DNA of 64,000 nt from Hysterangium stoloniferum (taxonomy: Eukaryota; Basidiomycota; Agaricomycetes; Hysterangiales; Hysterangiaceae): NCBI GenBank assembly GCA_015178975.1, contig WHVD01000218.1, forward strand, positions 49,278 through 113,277, given 5' to 3'. A program made the translations under genes and the position numbers. This document shows, piece after piece, positions 1-10,849 of the stretch. The stretch's first letter is position 1; each line of letters starts with the position of its first letter. The notes beneath the pieces were generated by a model. The model had not been told where the DNA came from. It worked only from the letters and a program-made list of their open reading frames with translations, and searched no databases.

Positions 1-600
1 GTGGGATAGAATGATGGAGGAGTCCAAAACTCGCACATACACCTCATGCGCGGCTGCGAACCCCGATACCGATACACACGAGTTGGGAAAGAGAGGGAAA
101 GGAAGAACATGGTACTTTCTCTCCCGTGCCATTCCATCACGATCATTCTTCGATCGGTATCCACCCTCCCGGGTGTCCAGTCAGAATAGACATACAGGAC
201 GAAGAGGTGAAATGGAGAGGTCTAGCTCGGGGATATAAAATGGTCGAGAGGAGTTCGCACTCACACCGATACGCCCAGAAGGAAAAGAGAGGGAAAGAAA
301 GGACATTGTGTGACCACCCCCATCACATCCTCCCTAATCAAAGATAAAGACAGACAGCGGGCAAAGAGGTCCAATACCCGCGTTCTAACCCGGATTGGAA
401 TAGAATGGGCGAGGAGTACCTCATTCGTTCGCATTTGCATCTACATATCTAGAGTGTAGTTGCAAAAACCCGCGGAGTACACGCAAATTGAAACGAGGTG
501 TAATATCCTGTGTCTAAGAAAGTCTAGCTCGGGATGGGATGATCAAGTGGTGGGGCCAAGGTGGGATCGTGGTTGATAGAAAGAGACACTGCAGATGAAT
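1..600. repeat. Direct repeat, left copy (partner at 4440-4860)
   Basis: Several blocks recur in the same order and orientation about 4.4 kb downstream: 'ccaaaactcgc.catacacct', 'gaggtccaatacccg', 'gaggtgtaatatc', 'taagaaagtctagct' and 'gtggttgatagaaagag'. The copies differ by many substitutions and small indels, so the duplication is old. I see no coding potential. It may be a duplicated intergenic or promoter segment, or the ends of an old element; neither is proven. Confidence 0.55.
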
Positions 601-3600
601 AATTGAAATTTGAGAAGAGATAGCCTAGCGATCGCTTGCGGAGTGAGAATCGTGTGTTTGGGTGGATAGCGCGGAAGTGGTGGCAGGATGACGCGAGCTA
701 GAAACAGTGGCACGAGGGTGCAGGAGAAGAATCCGGCAAGATAGGATATGCACGAAGGGACGGAGGGCGGAAAATGGTGACCGGCGGAATCGAAAGAAGT
801 GGGCGGCGACGAAATTGCAGTAAGTTGAAACGGGACCGAAAGGACGAGTCTGAGGGTGCATACACGCTCATCCACCCTGCACCTGAACGTGCATCTGCCC
901 CTGCAGACACAAACACAAACAACATAGTGAGCTTCCCAATCTCTGCATTTGAATGTGCATCCAACCCACCTGTCCATCCCGGCCCCCACTTCCACTACTA
1001 CCCTGCCTTAATGCAGGCGCAGGCGCAATACTCTTTACACTAGCACCTGGCGATTGACGACGATGTGCTTGTTGATTTTGTTCATGTTTCCCCGCTTGAC
1101 TCTGCCGTTGCGCCTGGCGTGTTGCCCAGCAGCAGTTTGTGCCCTTCAGCCGCAATCTGTGCAGGCGCAGAGAGCAAACGGATCAGTCCGGGTCGCGATT
1201 GTGGTTGGGGTTGTGATTGAGTATGCGATTGCGACTGCAAGTGCGAGGGTTTGGGAGTTTTGCCAAGGTGTCGTGTGACTGATATGTTGTTGTTGTTGTC
1301 GCTTGAAGTGGGGTTGAGATTGGATAAGGATTCGGCGTGTAGTTGGTGTTGCGGTGCGGTGCAGCGGGCTTCGATTGTGGGGCTGGCTGCACTGGGGTTG
1401 CGGTTGTGGGGGTAGCTGCGGCTACTGTGGTCGGACCCGTGCCGCCTGCTTCGCCCCTGCCCCCAACGATACCTGAAACGCTATGCGGATACGGAGTTGA
1501 CATCGATGCACCCAACCCCAAGACTGGCGCCAATCCCGTGAGGGATATCCCATTCGACCCTGGCCATCCCACCCCTGCTGCTGCTGCAAACATAAGTCCC
1601 CGCCTCCGGATCCCAATGTCCCCTCACCTCCACCCCTTCGCCCCAAACATAAACCCTCTCACGATTTCTGGAGGGCTAACACTGACACTTGCGCTCGTCG
1701 TTGATGCATAACCTCTAAATTCACAGGGTCCAATGAGGGACGGCATGTCAAGGGTGATGAGATAGGGTATTGAAGGGCATGTTGTTATTTGAAGGCTATG
1801 GAGATGTTCATGTCAATACCGCTGCTGGTATCTAGACAGGGAATTGCAGCTGGAGCCTGATTCGGATTTGATGTTTAGATCTGATTCTGAGCCTGCGGCG
1901 ACAGTATGTATTTGGTAAAGGAAAAGAGATCTTCATTATCATCTGGGATGAGGGAATGAGTGAAGGCAGGAGCGCATGCTTGGTAGTGCTGAAGTTCAGC
2001 ATGGGCTTGCAACTGTAGAAAGCGGCGTGCGACTTGAAACCAGCCTATCGAAGACCAATCATTGAACGTGTGGATTACAGTTGATTCTCATAATCCATAC
2101 CGTTCCGTGGACACTCCAGGGTATGTGTTATGGGGGAGTATGATGCACAAGGGAGTACGAATAGCTGCAAGTAGGAACATCCTATGGGTTCAAGAGAGTC
2201 TGGGTTGTCGAGTAATGGGTTAAGAGGGAGTCGCATAGTTATCCATGGCTTAAGACCGGCTGAAGCAGGCTTGACGGCATGACCGTCTGGCGGTCCGAGG
2301 CTGACATCTATTCAGACGGGACGTTGGCACACAAACAATTAGCGTAACGTCTTCCAAAAGCGCGAAGCATAACGTGGATCATCGCTCCTGCTCGTATAGG
2401 ATAGCTGCGACGTCGTCCGATTATTTCATCAAAGCCCGCAACGTGGACATCTCGTCTTGATGCCTGTACCATGCCATCTGTTTGAATATAGGCGGCGTGT
2501 TCGTCCTCTTTGTGCTCCAGTCTGTCTAAGAAATTTTTCTCACTTGTCATCGCCAATGTACGGTTATTACTCTATGTATATTTCAGTTGGTGTCGTGTCG
2601 TGTTGAAGCAAAGAAAACTACCGGCCATGGCCCTAGATTGTCTTAGGGAACGCAATTTTTTTAATTCTTTTCGAGTTTCATGAGACATTTAAAAGCATGT
2701 ACGTAGACGGAATCGTATCATGGCAGGATGAGAGATATATAACAAGTCCCAAGGCAAAATCATGTCACAATGCAGCAGAGGAGATAAAGCAACGGGTAGA
2801 AATGAGAAAAATCAAGAAAACGAGCTATGAAAAACTTCACTCTGGCGTCCCCTTGAAAATCAGCACTCCTGACCAACCGCTAATATATGGTTACCAGGCC
2901 ATTTGAAGCCTGGCATAAGCACGCTGGTTGACCACTGGGCGTTCGGCACCGCGTGCATCGCCGCCAACATCACGTCGTCACACAACTCCATAGGATTATA
3001 ACCCATTATACCTGCCGCGGCCGCGGCTGTCACGAACGCCGAGCCTCTCGTCGAACCCGTTTCAGTTCAGTCCGGAAGTCCTGCCATCCATGGAACCCCA
3101 TATTACTCTTCGTCTGGGTGGGAACAGACGACTATGCGCTTGAGGGGTGGGCGTATGGGGTAGTTGTGCGACGTCGGAGACCGGGGAGATATGGCCGTTG
3201 GTTGAGGGAAATGCAAGGCCTTGTTACGATGTATCCATGTCGTGGGTTGTCTCCGTGGGTTGTTGTTGTTGTTGTTGTTACTTTTGAACGAGATGTACAG
3301 AAGGTACTGTGACGGTTACGAACCTTAGTTGCCCGTGCAGGAATTCGGCATATTGTTTCCACGTGTCTTTAGCATATGAGTGCTCTTATGGAACCTCGAC
3401 AAGTTCTTCAACTGCTCCGTATTCGCAACTAAATGGACATTGTCGGGGTGGTTGTATCTAGAAAACACCACCACATCAGCAAAGATCCAACACTATTCAA
3501 GACTATGCTTACTTGCTCTCCCGATACCAAGCCTTTGCACCTCTAATCGCCTCGTCATCCTGCATACCCGGCGGTTTCCCCCTCACTGCGCCGAACCCGA

Positions 3601-4439
3601 CCGTTCGACATTTAAACAGTTTATTCACGTCCGCGCACAATTTAACCTTTTGCGCTCGTATTGCTCTGAGAGAGGCACTGTACTCGGGAAGGGGGAGAAG
3701 TTCGATTTAGGTCTCTTTTTACCCTGACTTTGCACCAAAGGCATGAACATCACGAGCAAGGTGAGGAAGAGAAGGAAAGAAATGAAAGCAAGGAAAATAA
3801 AGCAAAGAAGCTCGACTAACCGACTAGCCAACCCCCATAAAACCAACACCTATCCTCCTCCCACCTCCTCGCAGGAAGATCATAAACACTCATGACCAGA
3901 TACGCCTGAGCCATATCAACGCCCTTCAGTCAGCGAAGGCTGTTGCTGCTCTGCGTTTAACGAAGTGCATGCCGATTTTGTAGGCGGCAGGGTAGGTAGC
4001 AAGATGAGATTGCTAGGGTTGTGAGTTGGGCTAGCGTGTTTGTACCAGTCATATTATAAAGAAGGCTGGAAAGGAAAAAAGTGGAAAAAGACTTACATAC
4101 CGACAGTGAAGAGGAACGGGTCGCGTTCTAGACGTTTTGGACCGTGTAGAGAACGGGGTCTAGGATGGATACGAAGGGCTAGTAAATAGCAAAAAGGAAA
4201 AACACTACTCAAGCTGGCATATTTGAAAAATATACCACCAATGGAAAACAAAAAAGTCAACACCAAACTCGAAAAGACATAGAATCACAAGCCACTCACA
4301 TATCAACCAACTCCCCTGCAGTCTTCTAATCCACCAATCCGGTCAAAGAAATAGCTGTCGGGGCAGCACGCGTGTTTAAAGCCCTTCCTAGTGCGAGATT
4401 GGATGCAGGTCCTGGGGGTGAGGCTTCGTCATAGGTAGA
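601..4439. other. Stretch without a supportable gene
   Basis: This interval is GC-rich and low in complexity from about 780 to 1740. The open frames there on both strands are rich in Ala, Pro, Thr, Gly and Asn and overlap each other. Frames around 2300-2560, 2700-2900 and 2950-3310 show no recognisable motif and no clear intron structure. I found no RNA gene, transposon end or LTR here. An eroded minus-strand gene at about 540-1750 is possible but unsupported. Confidence 0.5.
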
Positions 4440-4860
4440 GGATCCAAAACTCGCGCATACACCTTGTGTGCATCTACGCACCGCGATACACCTAAGTGCT
4501 CAGGGTGGAATGGAATGGTCGAGGACTCCGCACTCGCACAAATACCTCACGTACAGTTGTGAACCACCGATTATGCAGGCGAGAAAGGAAGGGAAACAAG
4601 GAGATAGCGCTACCACTGCTATCCTATTCTCCGCGAACATAGATAAACATGGAGGAGGAAGAGGTCCAATACCCGTTCTAACTCGGGAAAGGTGTTCGAG
4701 GAGTGTCTTATTCCTTCGTATTTGCATTTACACATCTAGCGTCCAGCTGCAAGCCCCACGGACCACGCGCATATTGAAAAGAGGTGTAATATCTGCGTCT
4801 AAGAAAGTCTAGCTTGGGATGGTATTGTGGTTGATAGAAAGAGAGAGATGGTATTGGTGT
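4440..4860. repeat. Direct repeat, right copy (partner at 1-600)
   Basis: Collinear with the left copy from 'ccaaaactcgcgcatacacc' through 'gaggtccaatacccg' and 'agaggtgtaatatctg' to 'gtggttgatagaaagag'. It lacks some spacer sequence present in the left copy. The following stretch to about 5490 shows nothing I can identify. Confidence 0.55.
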
Positions 4861-5497
4861 TATTGGAACTGCGATGACTACCACTGTGAGAATTTGCCGC
4901 CGCCCTCCCGGATTCTAATCACACCAGTATTTGTGTCAAGGCACCCAAAATCCACCCCATCTTACATAATCTAAGATCGACTGGATATTTGACCATAGGC
5001 ATTTTGTAACCCTTTTATCAATTTGTTATGGTGGGTTGAAGAGGACATGTCATTCTGGGAATGTCTGCTCGCATGCTGAGCCTTTGCGTTGGTCAGTGTA
5101 TACCCGAACGCTAACGTCAGGCCAATATCATTTTACTGCAAATCACTCCTTCATTTTACGAGAGGGATCTGCACAAGAAGTAGAAATCAACCCGACATCG
5201 TCACCTGCCATCCCCGCTGCACCTTGACCTGTCGTCGCACCCACCACTTCTACCTGTCGGCCAAGACTATCACGAACTGGTTCCGGCTATGTGATCTTCC
5301 CATGCCAGTGGAGAAACTCGTAGCGGGGCCGCAATCAGTGGGTGGACCCAGCGCTTCTACGAGTACGGTTGGGCAACCTGAGTCTGAGCCTTTCTGTACA
5401 GGTTACTGTCACTAACCTGCAGAACCAAAATCAAGAACACGCTGAGCGCCATCGCGACAAGCTGAGTTCACTGTTGCGTCTCGCATGCCTCTAAGCA

Positions 5498-6360
5498 GCT
5501 TCCCGCACGCCGTCCGTGTCCAGCAACCACAGGTTCAACAATCTCGTGCGCACCCTTGCAGCGCTGAAGGGTTTGTTTCACGCGACGTCGCTGCGCATTG
5601 ACAATGGTGCAGTTGACCAGGCGACGATTACGAGCAGGTTTGCGCGTGCGACGAAGGTTCTCAAGATCTAGCACGACTGTGATGTATCCGTCCGAAAAAG
5701 GGAGAATATGCAGCTATTGCGTTGATGGAAAGTGTGGCCTCGACTGGAGTGACGTAGCGTCTCCCTTTCCATAAACGCAGTACCTCATTCGATACTGAAT
5801 GCGACAGCAGCCTTATCTCTGAGGCCCCGAAGGCACAGCGGCGTCTGAGGCGATTTATGGCCATCAAGTACGGTTCTCAGTTACTCCTATTTTTCAAGCA
5901 AAAGATTCAACCTTCGTGCGCGGGAGAGCTATCGTGAAGAGATCGGCTCGATTGTCGTTAGTTGAGACATCTGCAATATGCACGCATTGTTTAGACACGA
6001 TGTCCCGAATAGAATGATAACGTATATCAATGTGTTTCATTCGTGCATGGCACTCATCATTTTTAGCGATAGCGATCGCCGATTGGTTGTTGCAATAAAG
6101 CAAAAATGGTCAAGTAAGCGGGCGAGCAATTTCTGCAATAAACGCGCGTATCCACAATGCTCCCGAGGTCCGCGGGTCGCCGCCATACAGCCAGCTTTGG
6201 TGCTTGATAACGCGACAATTGGTTGTTTCTTGAAACTCCAGGACACGACGCCCCCGTCGATCGTGACGATTTAGCCCGAGAGTGATGACGGTGTTGCTGT
6301 GAAGCCCGGGCCGTGTCGGTATAGCCTTCTATACCGTTTACCTCCGTACCTTGTCCCTCC
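5498..6360 (-). pseudogene. Ty1/copia remnant, tandem unit 1 (RNase H end plus probable 3' LTR part)
   Basis: On the minus strand, 6103-5894 encodes the C-terminal part of a copia RNase H: 'NQSAIAIAKND', then 'MKHIDIRYHSIRD' and 'ADLFTIALPRTK'. Copia proteins use this region to recognise and cut the RNA strand of the hybrid. Downstream on the same strand (about 5885-5500) lies non-coding sequence that may be the 3' LTR; it opens TGAGAACCG after the coding end. The whole unit is repeated about 870-890 bp to the right, so pol end and LTR-like sequence occur twice head-to-tail. Stops and frameshifts make it non-functional. The conserved 'ADLFTKALPR' end makes the copia call safe. Confidence 0.75.
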
Positions 6361-6365
6361 CTACA

Positions 6366-7581
6366 CAACTTCCCGCACGCCGTCCGTCTCTGGCAGCCGC
6401 AGGTTCAACAATCTCGTGCGCACCCTTGCAGCGCTGAAGAGTTTGCTTCACGCGACGTTGCCGCGTATTTACAATGGTGCAGTTGACCATGCGATGATTA
6501 CGAGCAGATTGCCGCGTGTGGTGTTTGCGCATGCGACGGTGTTGCCGGGGCATGGTCCTCAAGATCTAGCACGACTCCGATGTATTCTGAAAAAGGGGGA
6601 ATATACAGCTGTTGCGTTGATGGGAAGTGTGGCTTTGACTGGAGTGACGTAGTGTCTCCTTTTCCATACACGCAGTACCTCATTCGATACTGAGTGCAAC
6701 AGCAGCCTTATCTCTGTCCCCGAAGGCATAGTGGTGTCTGAGGCGATTTATGGCCATCAAGTACCGTTCTCGGTAAATCCAATATTTCGAACAAAAGATT
6801 CGATCTTCGTGCGCGGGAGAGCTTTCGTGAAGAGATCGGCTGCATTATCGTTAGTGGAGACATCTGCAATATGCACGCATTGTTTAGACACGATGTCCCG
6901 AATAAAATGATAATGTATATCAATGTGGTGCATGGCGATCACCGATTGGTCGTCGCAATAAAGCGAGAGTAGTCAAGTAAGTGGGCGGGCAATTTCTACA
7001 ATAAACGCGCGTATCCACAATGCTTCCTTAGTTCCGTGGCCTGCTGCAATATAGTCGGCTTTGGTGCTTGATAATGCGACAATTGGCTGCTTCTTGGAAC
7101 TCCAGGACACGGTGCTCCCGTCAATCATGAATATTTAGCTCGAGAGTGAATGGCGGTGTTGCTGTGAAGCCCAGCCCGCATCGGTATAGCCTTCTATACC
7201 GTTTACCTCCCCACTCGTCCCTCCCCAAGTACTAATCAAAGATGTATAGTTGTTTAGTGCCTGAAGGTACCGGAAAACTCTTTTGAGGGCTTCCCAATGA
7301 GGTCGTCCAGGTTCTGCATGAATTGCGAGAGCAGCGATACTGGGGGACATGAGTGATCCCATCGATTCCCAGTAGGGCACGTCACGCATCTCTTCGTACT
7401 GTCGAGGCGTGCTCGGTATTTGTGTCATGGATAAGTGTTGGTGGGGGTCGAGCGGGGTGGATAGCGGTTTCGCATCTTGCAAACCGAATCGTGCTATAAT
7501 GTCGTCAACGTAAGTACGTTGGGAAAATGAAATTATGCATGAGGTCCGATCTCGCTCGACCTCCATGCCTGGAAAAGTCAC
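6366..7581 (-). pseudogene. Ty1/copia remnant, tandem unit 2 (RT end and RNase H)
   Basis: The minus-strand frame 7581-7135 encodes the C-terminal part of a copia reverse transcriptase and the start of RNase H: 'RTYVDDIIARFGLQDAKP', 'STPLDPHQHLS', and 'GIEGYTDAGWASQ' where copia RNase H has GYTDADWA. A second frame at 6942-6708 carries 'HHIDIHYHFIRDIVSK' and 'ADLFTKALPRTK'. The 6366-6790 part repeats the LTR-like sequence of unit 1 (for example 'tcaacaatctcgtgcgcacc' in both). Gag, protease, integrase and most of RT are absent. The right end abuts a TPR gene fragment near 7566. Confidence 0.8.
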
Positions 7582-7839
7582 TGGCTCTCACATACACATC
7601 AATAACATCGCTGACTTGGCTATTACGGCTCTCATAGACACTTCCCAGGTCGAACCACACCACATTGGGGTGAGGGTTGATTCGGTTCGAGCGTCACAGT
7701 ATTGGTGTATTTGGAAGTAGAATACGCCGATCAAACACTAGAATGTAGGATTGCAGCTGTCACGGTAGATGGCTTGCTCGTAGACTTCGTAGGCTTTATC
7801 GTATTTCTGGCCTTGCATGTAGGTGCAACCAAGGAGATA
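7566..7839 (-). pseudogene. Fragment of a TPR gene resembling Ssn6/Cyc8 co-repressor
   Basis: Minus-strand translation gives tetratricopeptide-type sequence: 'YLLGCTYMQGQKYDKAYEVY', 'EQAIYRD..NPTF', then 'CLIGVFYFQIHQYCDA', and after a frameshift 'VWFDLGSVYESRN' and 'VSDVIDVYVRAS'. This order matches the late TPRs of the fungal general co-repressor Ssn6/Cyc8, which pairs with Tup1. There is an in-frame TAG where Trp is expected after NPTF. The 5' side begins at 'cctaatcctag', which looks like a branch point plus intron acceptor, so the piece came from genomic DNA and not from mRNA. It is fused to the copia remnant. The family call rests on remembered motifs; a related TPR protein is possible. 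Confidence 0.65.
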
Positions 7840-8623
7840 CTAGGATTAGGCGTAACCGGGATCCTAAAAGAGACGTGTTGTCAGTGGACAGTGCAATAAC
7901 GAAGAGGAAGAATATGGAAAAATGAACAACGACAACTCGCCTGCCTTCAAACTTTTAGTGAAATATTGAATCGCAAGATTCTCATTCTGGAACGGTGCAT
8001 CGGGATGGTGATAGTACCATCCGAGCTGTTAGAATGGTTTGGACTTTTTCAGCAATGATGTGCTCATAGGGCTCCTTAGAGCGGTATCCAGGGAGATGAT
8101 GGGAGAAAGTGCGGTGAAATATCAAGAGGCGACCAAGATATCTGACAAAAATTCCGATTTTTTGAAAGTGCCTTAAATGGGTCCAAATAGTATCAAGGAC
8201 CCGACCCGCAAGGAGTTGTAAAACACAAGTAATGACTCCCATACAGGTGCTGAACCGGAAGAACCCGGTAGTCGGGTTCTATTCCATCTCCTTCTACTTC
8301 TTAACATTTTTTAATAATACACCCTTCAGTTTATCAGTTGACACCATGGTAGTTTGTGTTCAATATTGAGGAATTAGCATACCAACATCAGGAAAGTCGA
8401 AAATATGGTATGTACAGTCCTGGAGTGTCTATACCGCTCAGACCTCGTGTACTTTAGGTCCAGTCTGAGAGTGTACTAGACAACATAGACCAAATATTAG
8501 GTACGCGCAGTATAAGCAGTATGCGTGGTATAAGCAGTACGTGTGGTATAAGCAGCACACGACAATATGTGTGGTGTGCATGATTATCCTAATATAATAT
8601 AGTAAATTATTTAACAATATAAA
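7840..8623. other. No supported gene; short tandem motif near 8505-8575
   Basis: A minus-strand frame of 86 codons (8242-7982) has no recognisable motif. At 8505-8575 the unit 'gtataagcagta' recurs about four times with changes (cgcagtataagcagtatgcg and variants). The sequence from 8590 to 8660 is simple AT-rich 'ataatataat' repeat. Confidence 0.5.
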
Positions 8624-9424
8624 TTATATAATATAATAATATAATAATATAATAATATCAATCAATTTGAGACCATTGATCAGAGCAGATATATTTTTTA
8701 TCAAACAGAACATGATTATTATGACTATCAGGCAGTAAAACAAAAAAATTGATTCAAAATGCCAGAATGATATGAAGTGAAGAAAAGAGAAAAAAATGAG
8801 TTCAAGAGGGGCTTTGAGAGTGGAGGTAGAGCCTGAGGTACCAATGGATGTAGTGTCTGAGAGTGGGAGATGGGGTTCTGGCAGATTCCAGAGAGTCTGA
8901 GATGGGATATCAAGAGTCACAGCTGGTGTATTGGGAGTCAGAGATGGGATATTGAGAGTTGGAGATGGCATAGTGAGAGTTGGAGATGGGATATTAGTGT
9001 GACTTGCCACTACCACATTGTCTGATTCAAATGATGGAGTGAGGTGAGAATTCGCATATGGGTGATCTTCACTGCTACCTATGTCTGTGAAGGATGTCTA
9101 GAAAATTATAAGAAAATTTAGCTTGATTCAAAGAAATGTGTGAGAGGATGTTCGCACCGTATTTGTATCAGTGTTATGTATTTTATTAGTTTTCTACCTT
9201 TTAAGTCCCCCAAAAGCCGAAATAGCCAAAATGGCTTGAGAAATGTACTTATATTGCGATGATAAAATTTGTATAAATATCTTTTAAATTTCGTTGAATT
9301 TCTACAATTTATTTTACATTTTTATCTTAAATAGTGAAGAAGTTATGAATTTATTCTTTTTTAACTAAATACTATCAAACCGGCCACCAGGCGCTAATTA
9401 CACAACGCGCGAGAAAATCATGTG

Positions 9425-9610
9425 ACAGTCGTCACAAAAAGGCGCGACGGTCACAAGGCGCGACGGTCACAAAGCGCGACAGTCACAAGGCGCGACGGTC
9501 ACAAGGCGCGACGGTCACAAAGCGCGACAGTCACAAGGCGCGACGATCACAAAGCGCGACGGTTACATAGTGTGACAGTCACACGGCGCGATGATCACAA
9601 AGGCGCGCGG
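9425..9610 (+). repeat. 16-bp minisatellite in U3 of LTR C1
   Basis: About ten imperfect head-to-tail copies of a 16-bp unit near 'ggcgcgacggtcacaa', varying at the purine before 'gcgcgac' and at g/a in 'acggtc/acagtc'. It lies upstream of the TATA box. LTR C2 has a different tandem array in the equivalent place, built from the same words GTCAC/GTGAC and GCGCGAC. Confidence 0.9.
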
Positions 9611-9768
9611 ATGACATACACGAAAGGCGCGGGAATAGATTACATCATCATGTATGCTATTGTAGAAAACCCCGGAAATTCCTGGAGCATTCCAGAAGCT
9701 TCCCCAGGAATAGCTAAATTAGGATAGTAATGATGTAATATGTCTCAAAAATGTCTCACATTTTATTG

Positions 9769-9794
9769 TATATAAGGAGCTCTGCTCCAGCCGT
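9769..9794 (+). promoter_or_regulatory. Probable promoter core of LTR C1 (TATATAAG plus GGAGC-TCT-GCTCC)
   Basis: TATATAAG is followed directly by 'ggagctctgctcc', a perfect 5-bp stem with a 3-base loop. The same pair is present in C2 (minus, near 32890) and in C3 (minus, near 61320), where the loop is TCA. Conservation across three diverged copies suggests a transcription start region with a structured 5' end. Confidence 0.6.
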
Positions 9795-9851
9795 GAAAAT
9801 ATAACTTTTTATCCACCCACATCTGTGTGTTACTGCAGCAAGCAGGCTATT

Positions 9852-10082
9852 CCACCCCTATCAGGGCTGTTGGACATTTAATTCCACCTCTATTTGAGTT
9901 GTTGGAAACCTTTGCCACCTCGGTTAGAGTTGTTGGCCCAAGTAGTTCACCTTGTCACCTCAATCTGAGTTGTTGACTTTTGTTCCCCCTTGCCACCTCT
10001 TAATTGAGTAGCTGGCTTTATTACTTTTTCTAACTTCTATTTAAGTTGTTGGAATTGTTGCCACCTCGGTTAGAGTTGTTGG
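9852..10082 (+). repeat. Seven ~22-nt hairpin repeats in the LTR C1 leader
   Basis: Units at 9852-9873, 9884-9905, 9915-9936, 9955-9976, 9993-10015, 10032-10052 and 10061-10082 follow the form CCA-C-CTC-loop-GAG-TTGT-TGG. The core triplets co-vary: CTC/GAG in most, CCC/GGG in the first, CTT/AAG in the sixth. The outer pair changes from CCA/TGG to TCA/TGA in the fourth. They lie just downstream of the TATA box, so they would be transcribed. Confidence 0.75.
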
Positions 10083-10849
10083 CTATCAACCAAGTAATAA
10101 ATAAATTGTTTGTTTTATTGTTTGAAATTAGAATATAATTCTAATTTCTCCTGGTTTGGCTTATAATTAAATACTGAGAATATTCTTGCAGAATCATACA
10201 GACTACATTAAGATCCTGATAAGTTAGTATCACAGTAGATCCAGTAGATTAATTTAAATAAAGCATATATTGCCAAATATTGTTTTATTCTATAGTTGAT
10301 CTTTTGACCTGTTTATTAATATTTTTACTGTTTGATAAATAGTATAAAATATATATAAACTAGCTAGAATCGAAGTTGAATCTAGTTTTGGAATCAGTAA
10401 ATTGTTATTCATATTTTAGTGGTTGTTTTCACAGAAAAAGAACAAGCTTACATAAGCAGCTCTCAAAAACCTTCTTTGCGAAGTAGGGTGCATATATTCA
10501 AGTAAACTCTTGACTTCAGGGGTTCTAAGTCTATTAAGGCTGCCACTGATTAATATCAAATACTTAAATTATTTTACCTTGTTGTGAATTGAGTATTTGC
10601 ACACTTTGATAGAGCATTGGACTCCTTTTTCCAGAAAATAATATTAAAATAAGTCTAATACATAACAATCAGCTGTTGTCATCTCTGGACACGCTGTTTC
10701 TGCTAGCTCTGCTGCAATCAACATCTCATACTCAGCCAGGTCCATTCCTTCTCCAAAGACGATATTGTCTTCAATGCTGTGGTCATTCTGCAAGGATAGA
10801 TTCAATTTGTTGCTGTAGATGTATTCAGTAAAGTGTCAAATAGTGCAAG

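Larger units (their letters stand above)
9172..10667 (+). mobile_element. Solo LTR C1 (TGTTATG...ATAACA), TSD ATCAG
   Basis: A 1496-bp LTR bounded by 5-bp duplications ATCAG at 9167-9171 and 10668-10672. It begins TG and ends CA. From left to right it has an AT-rich start, a GTCAC/GCGCGAC minisatellite, a TATA box at about 9769, a block of hairpin repeats, and an AT-rich tail ending 'ctaatacataaca'. Copies C2 (24550-33550, minus) and C3 (about 59684-61660, minus, partial) share this layout. No internal retrotransposon sequence or second LTR is present, so it is a solo LTR left by recombination. Confidence 0.9.
8624..10787 (-). pseudogene. Unrecognised intron-containing gene split by solo LTR C1
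   Basis: Read on the minus strand, an exon starts after an intron acceptor ('ccttgcag', 10788) and encodes an acidic stretch including 'IEDNIVFGEGMDLAEYEML'. It reaches 10668, where LTR C1 interrupts it, resumes in frame at 9171, and ends at a GT donor (9157). A 60-bp intron (9157-9098, ending tctag) leads to a second exon that is Ser/Thr/Pro-rich, with repeats of 'IPSPTLTMPSPTLN' type, and ends in a hydrophobic tail near 8624. Excising the LTR and one ATCAG copy restores an open frame across the junction. I do not recognise the protein. Its proximity to the Plavaka gene may mean it is an accessory ORF of that transposon. Confidence 0.55.

Noticed and set aside
780..1740. GC-rich open frames on both strands as genes
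   Set aside because: Low-complexity, overlapping on opposite strands, no motif and no intron support.
9425..9610. CRISPR-like array
   Set aside because: Units are contiguous 16-bp tandem repeats without unique spacers, in a eukaryotic LTR.
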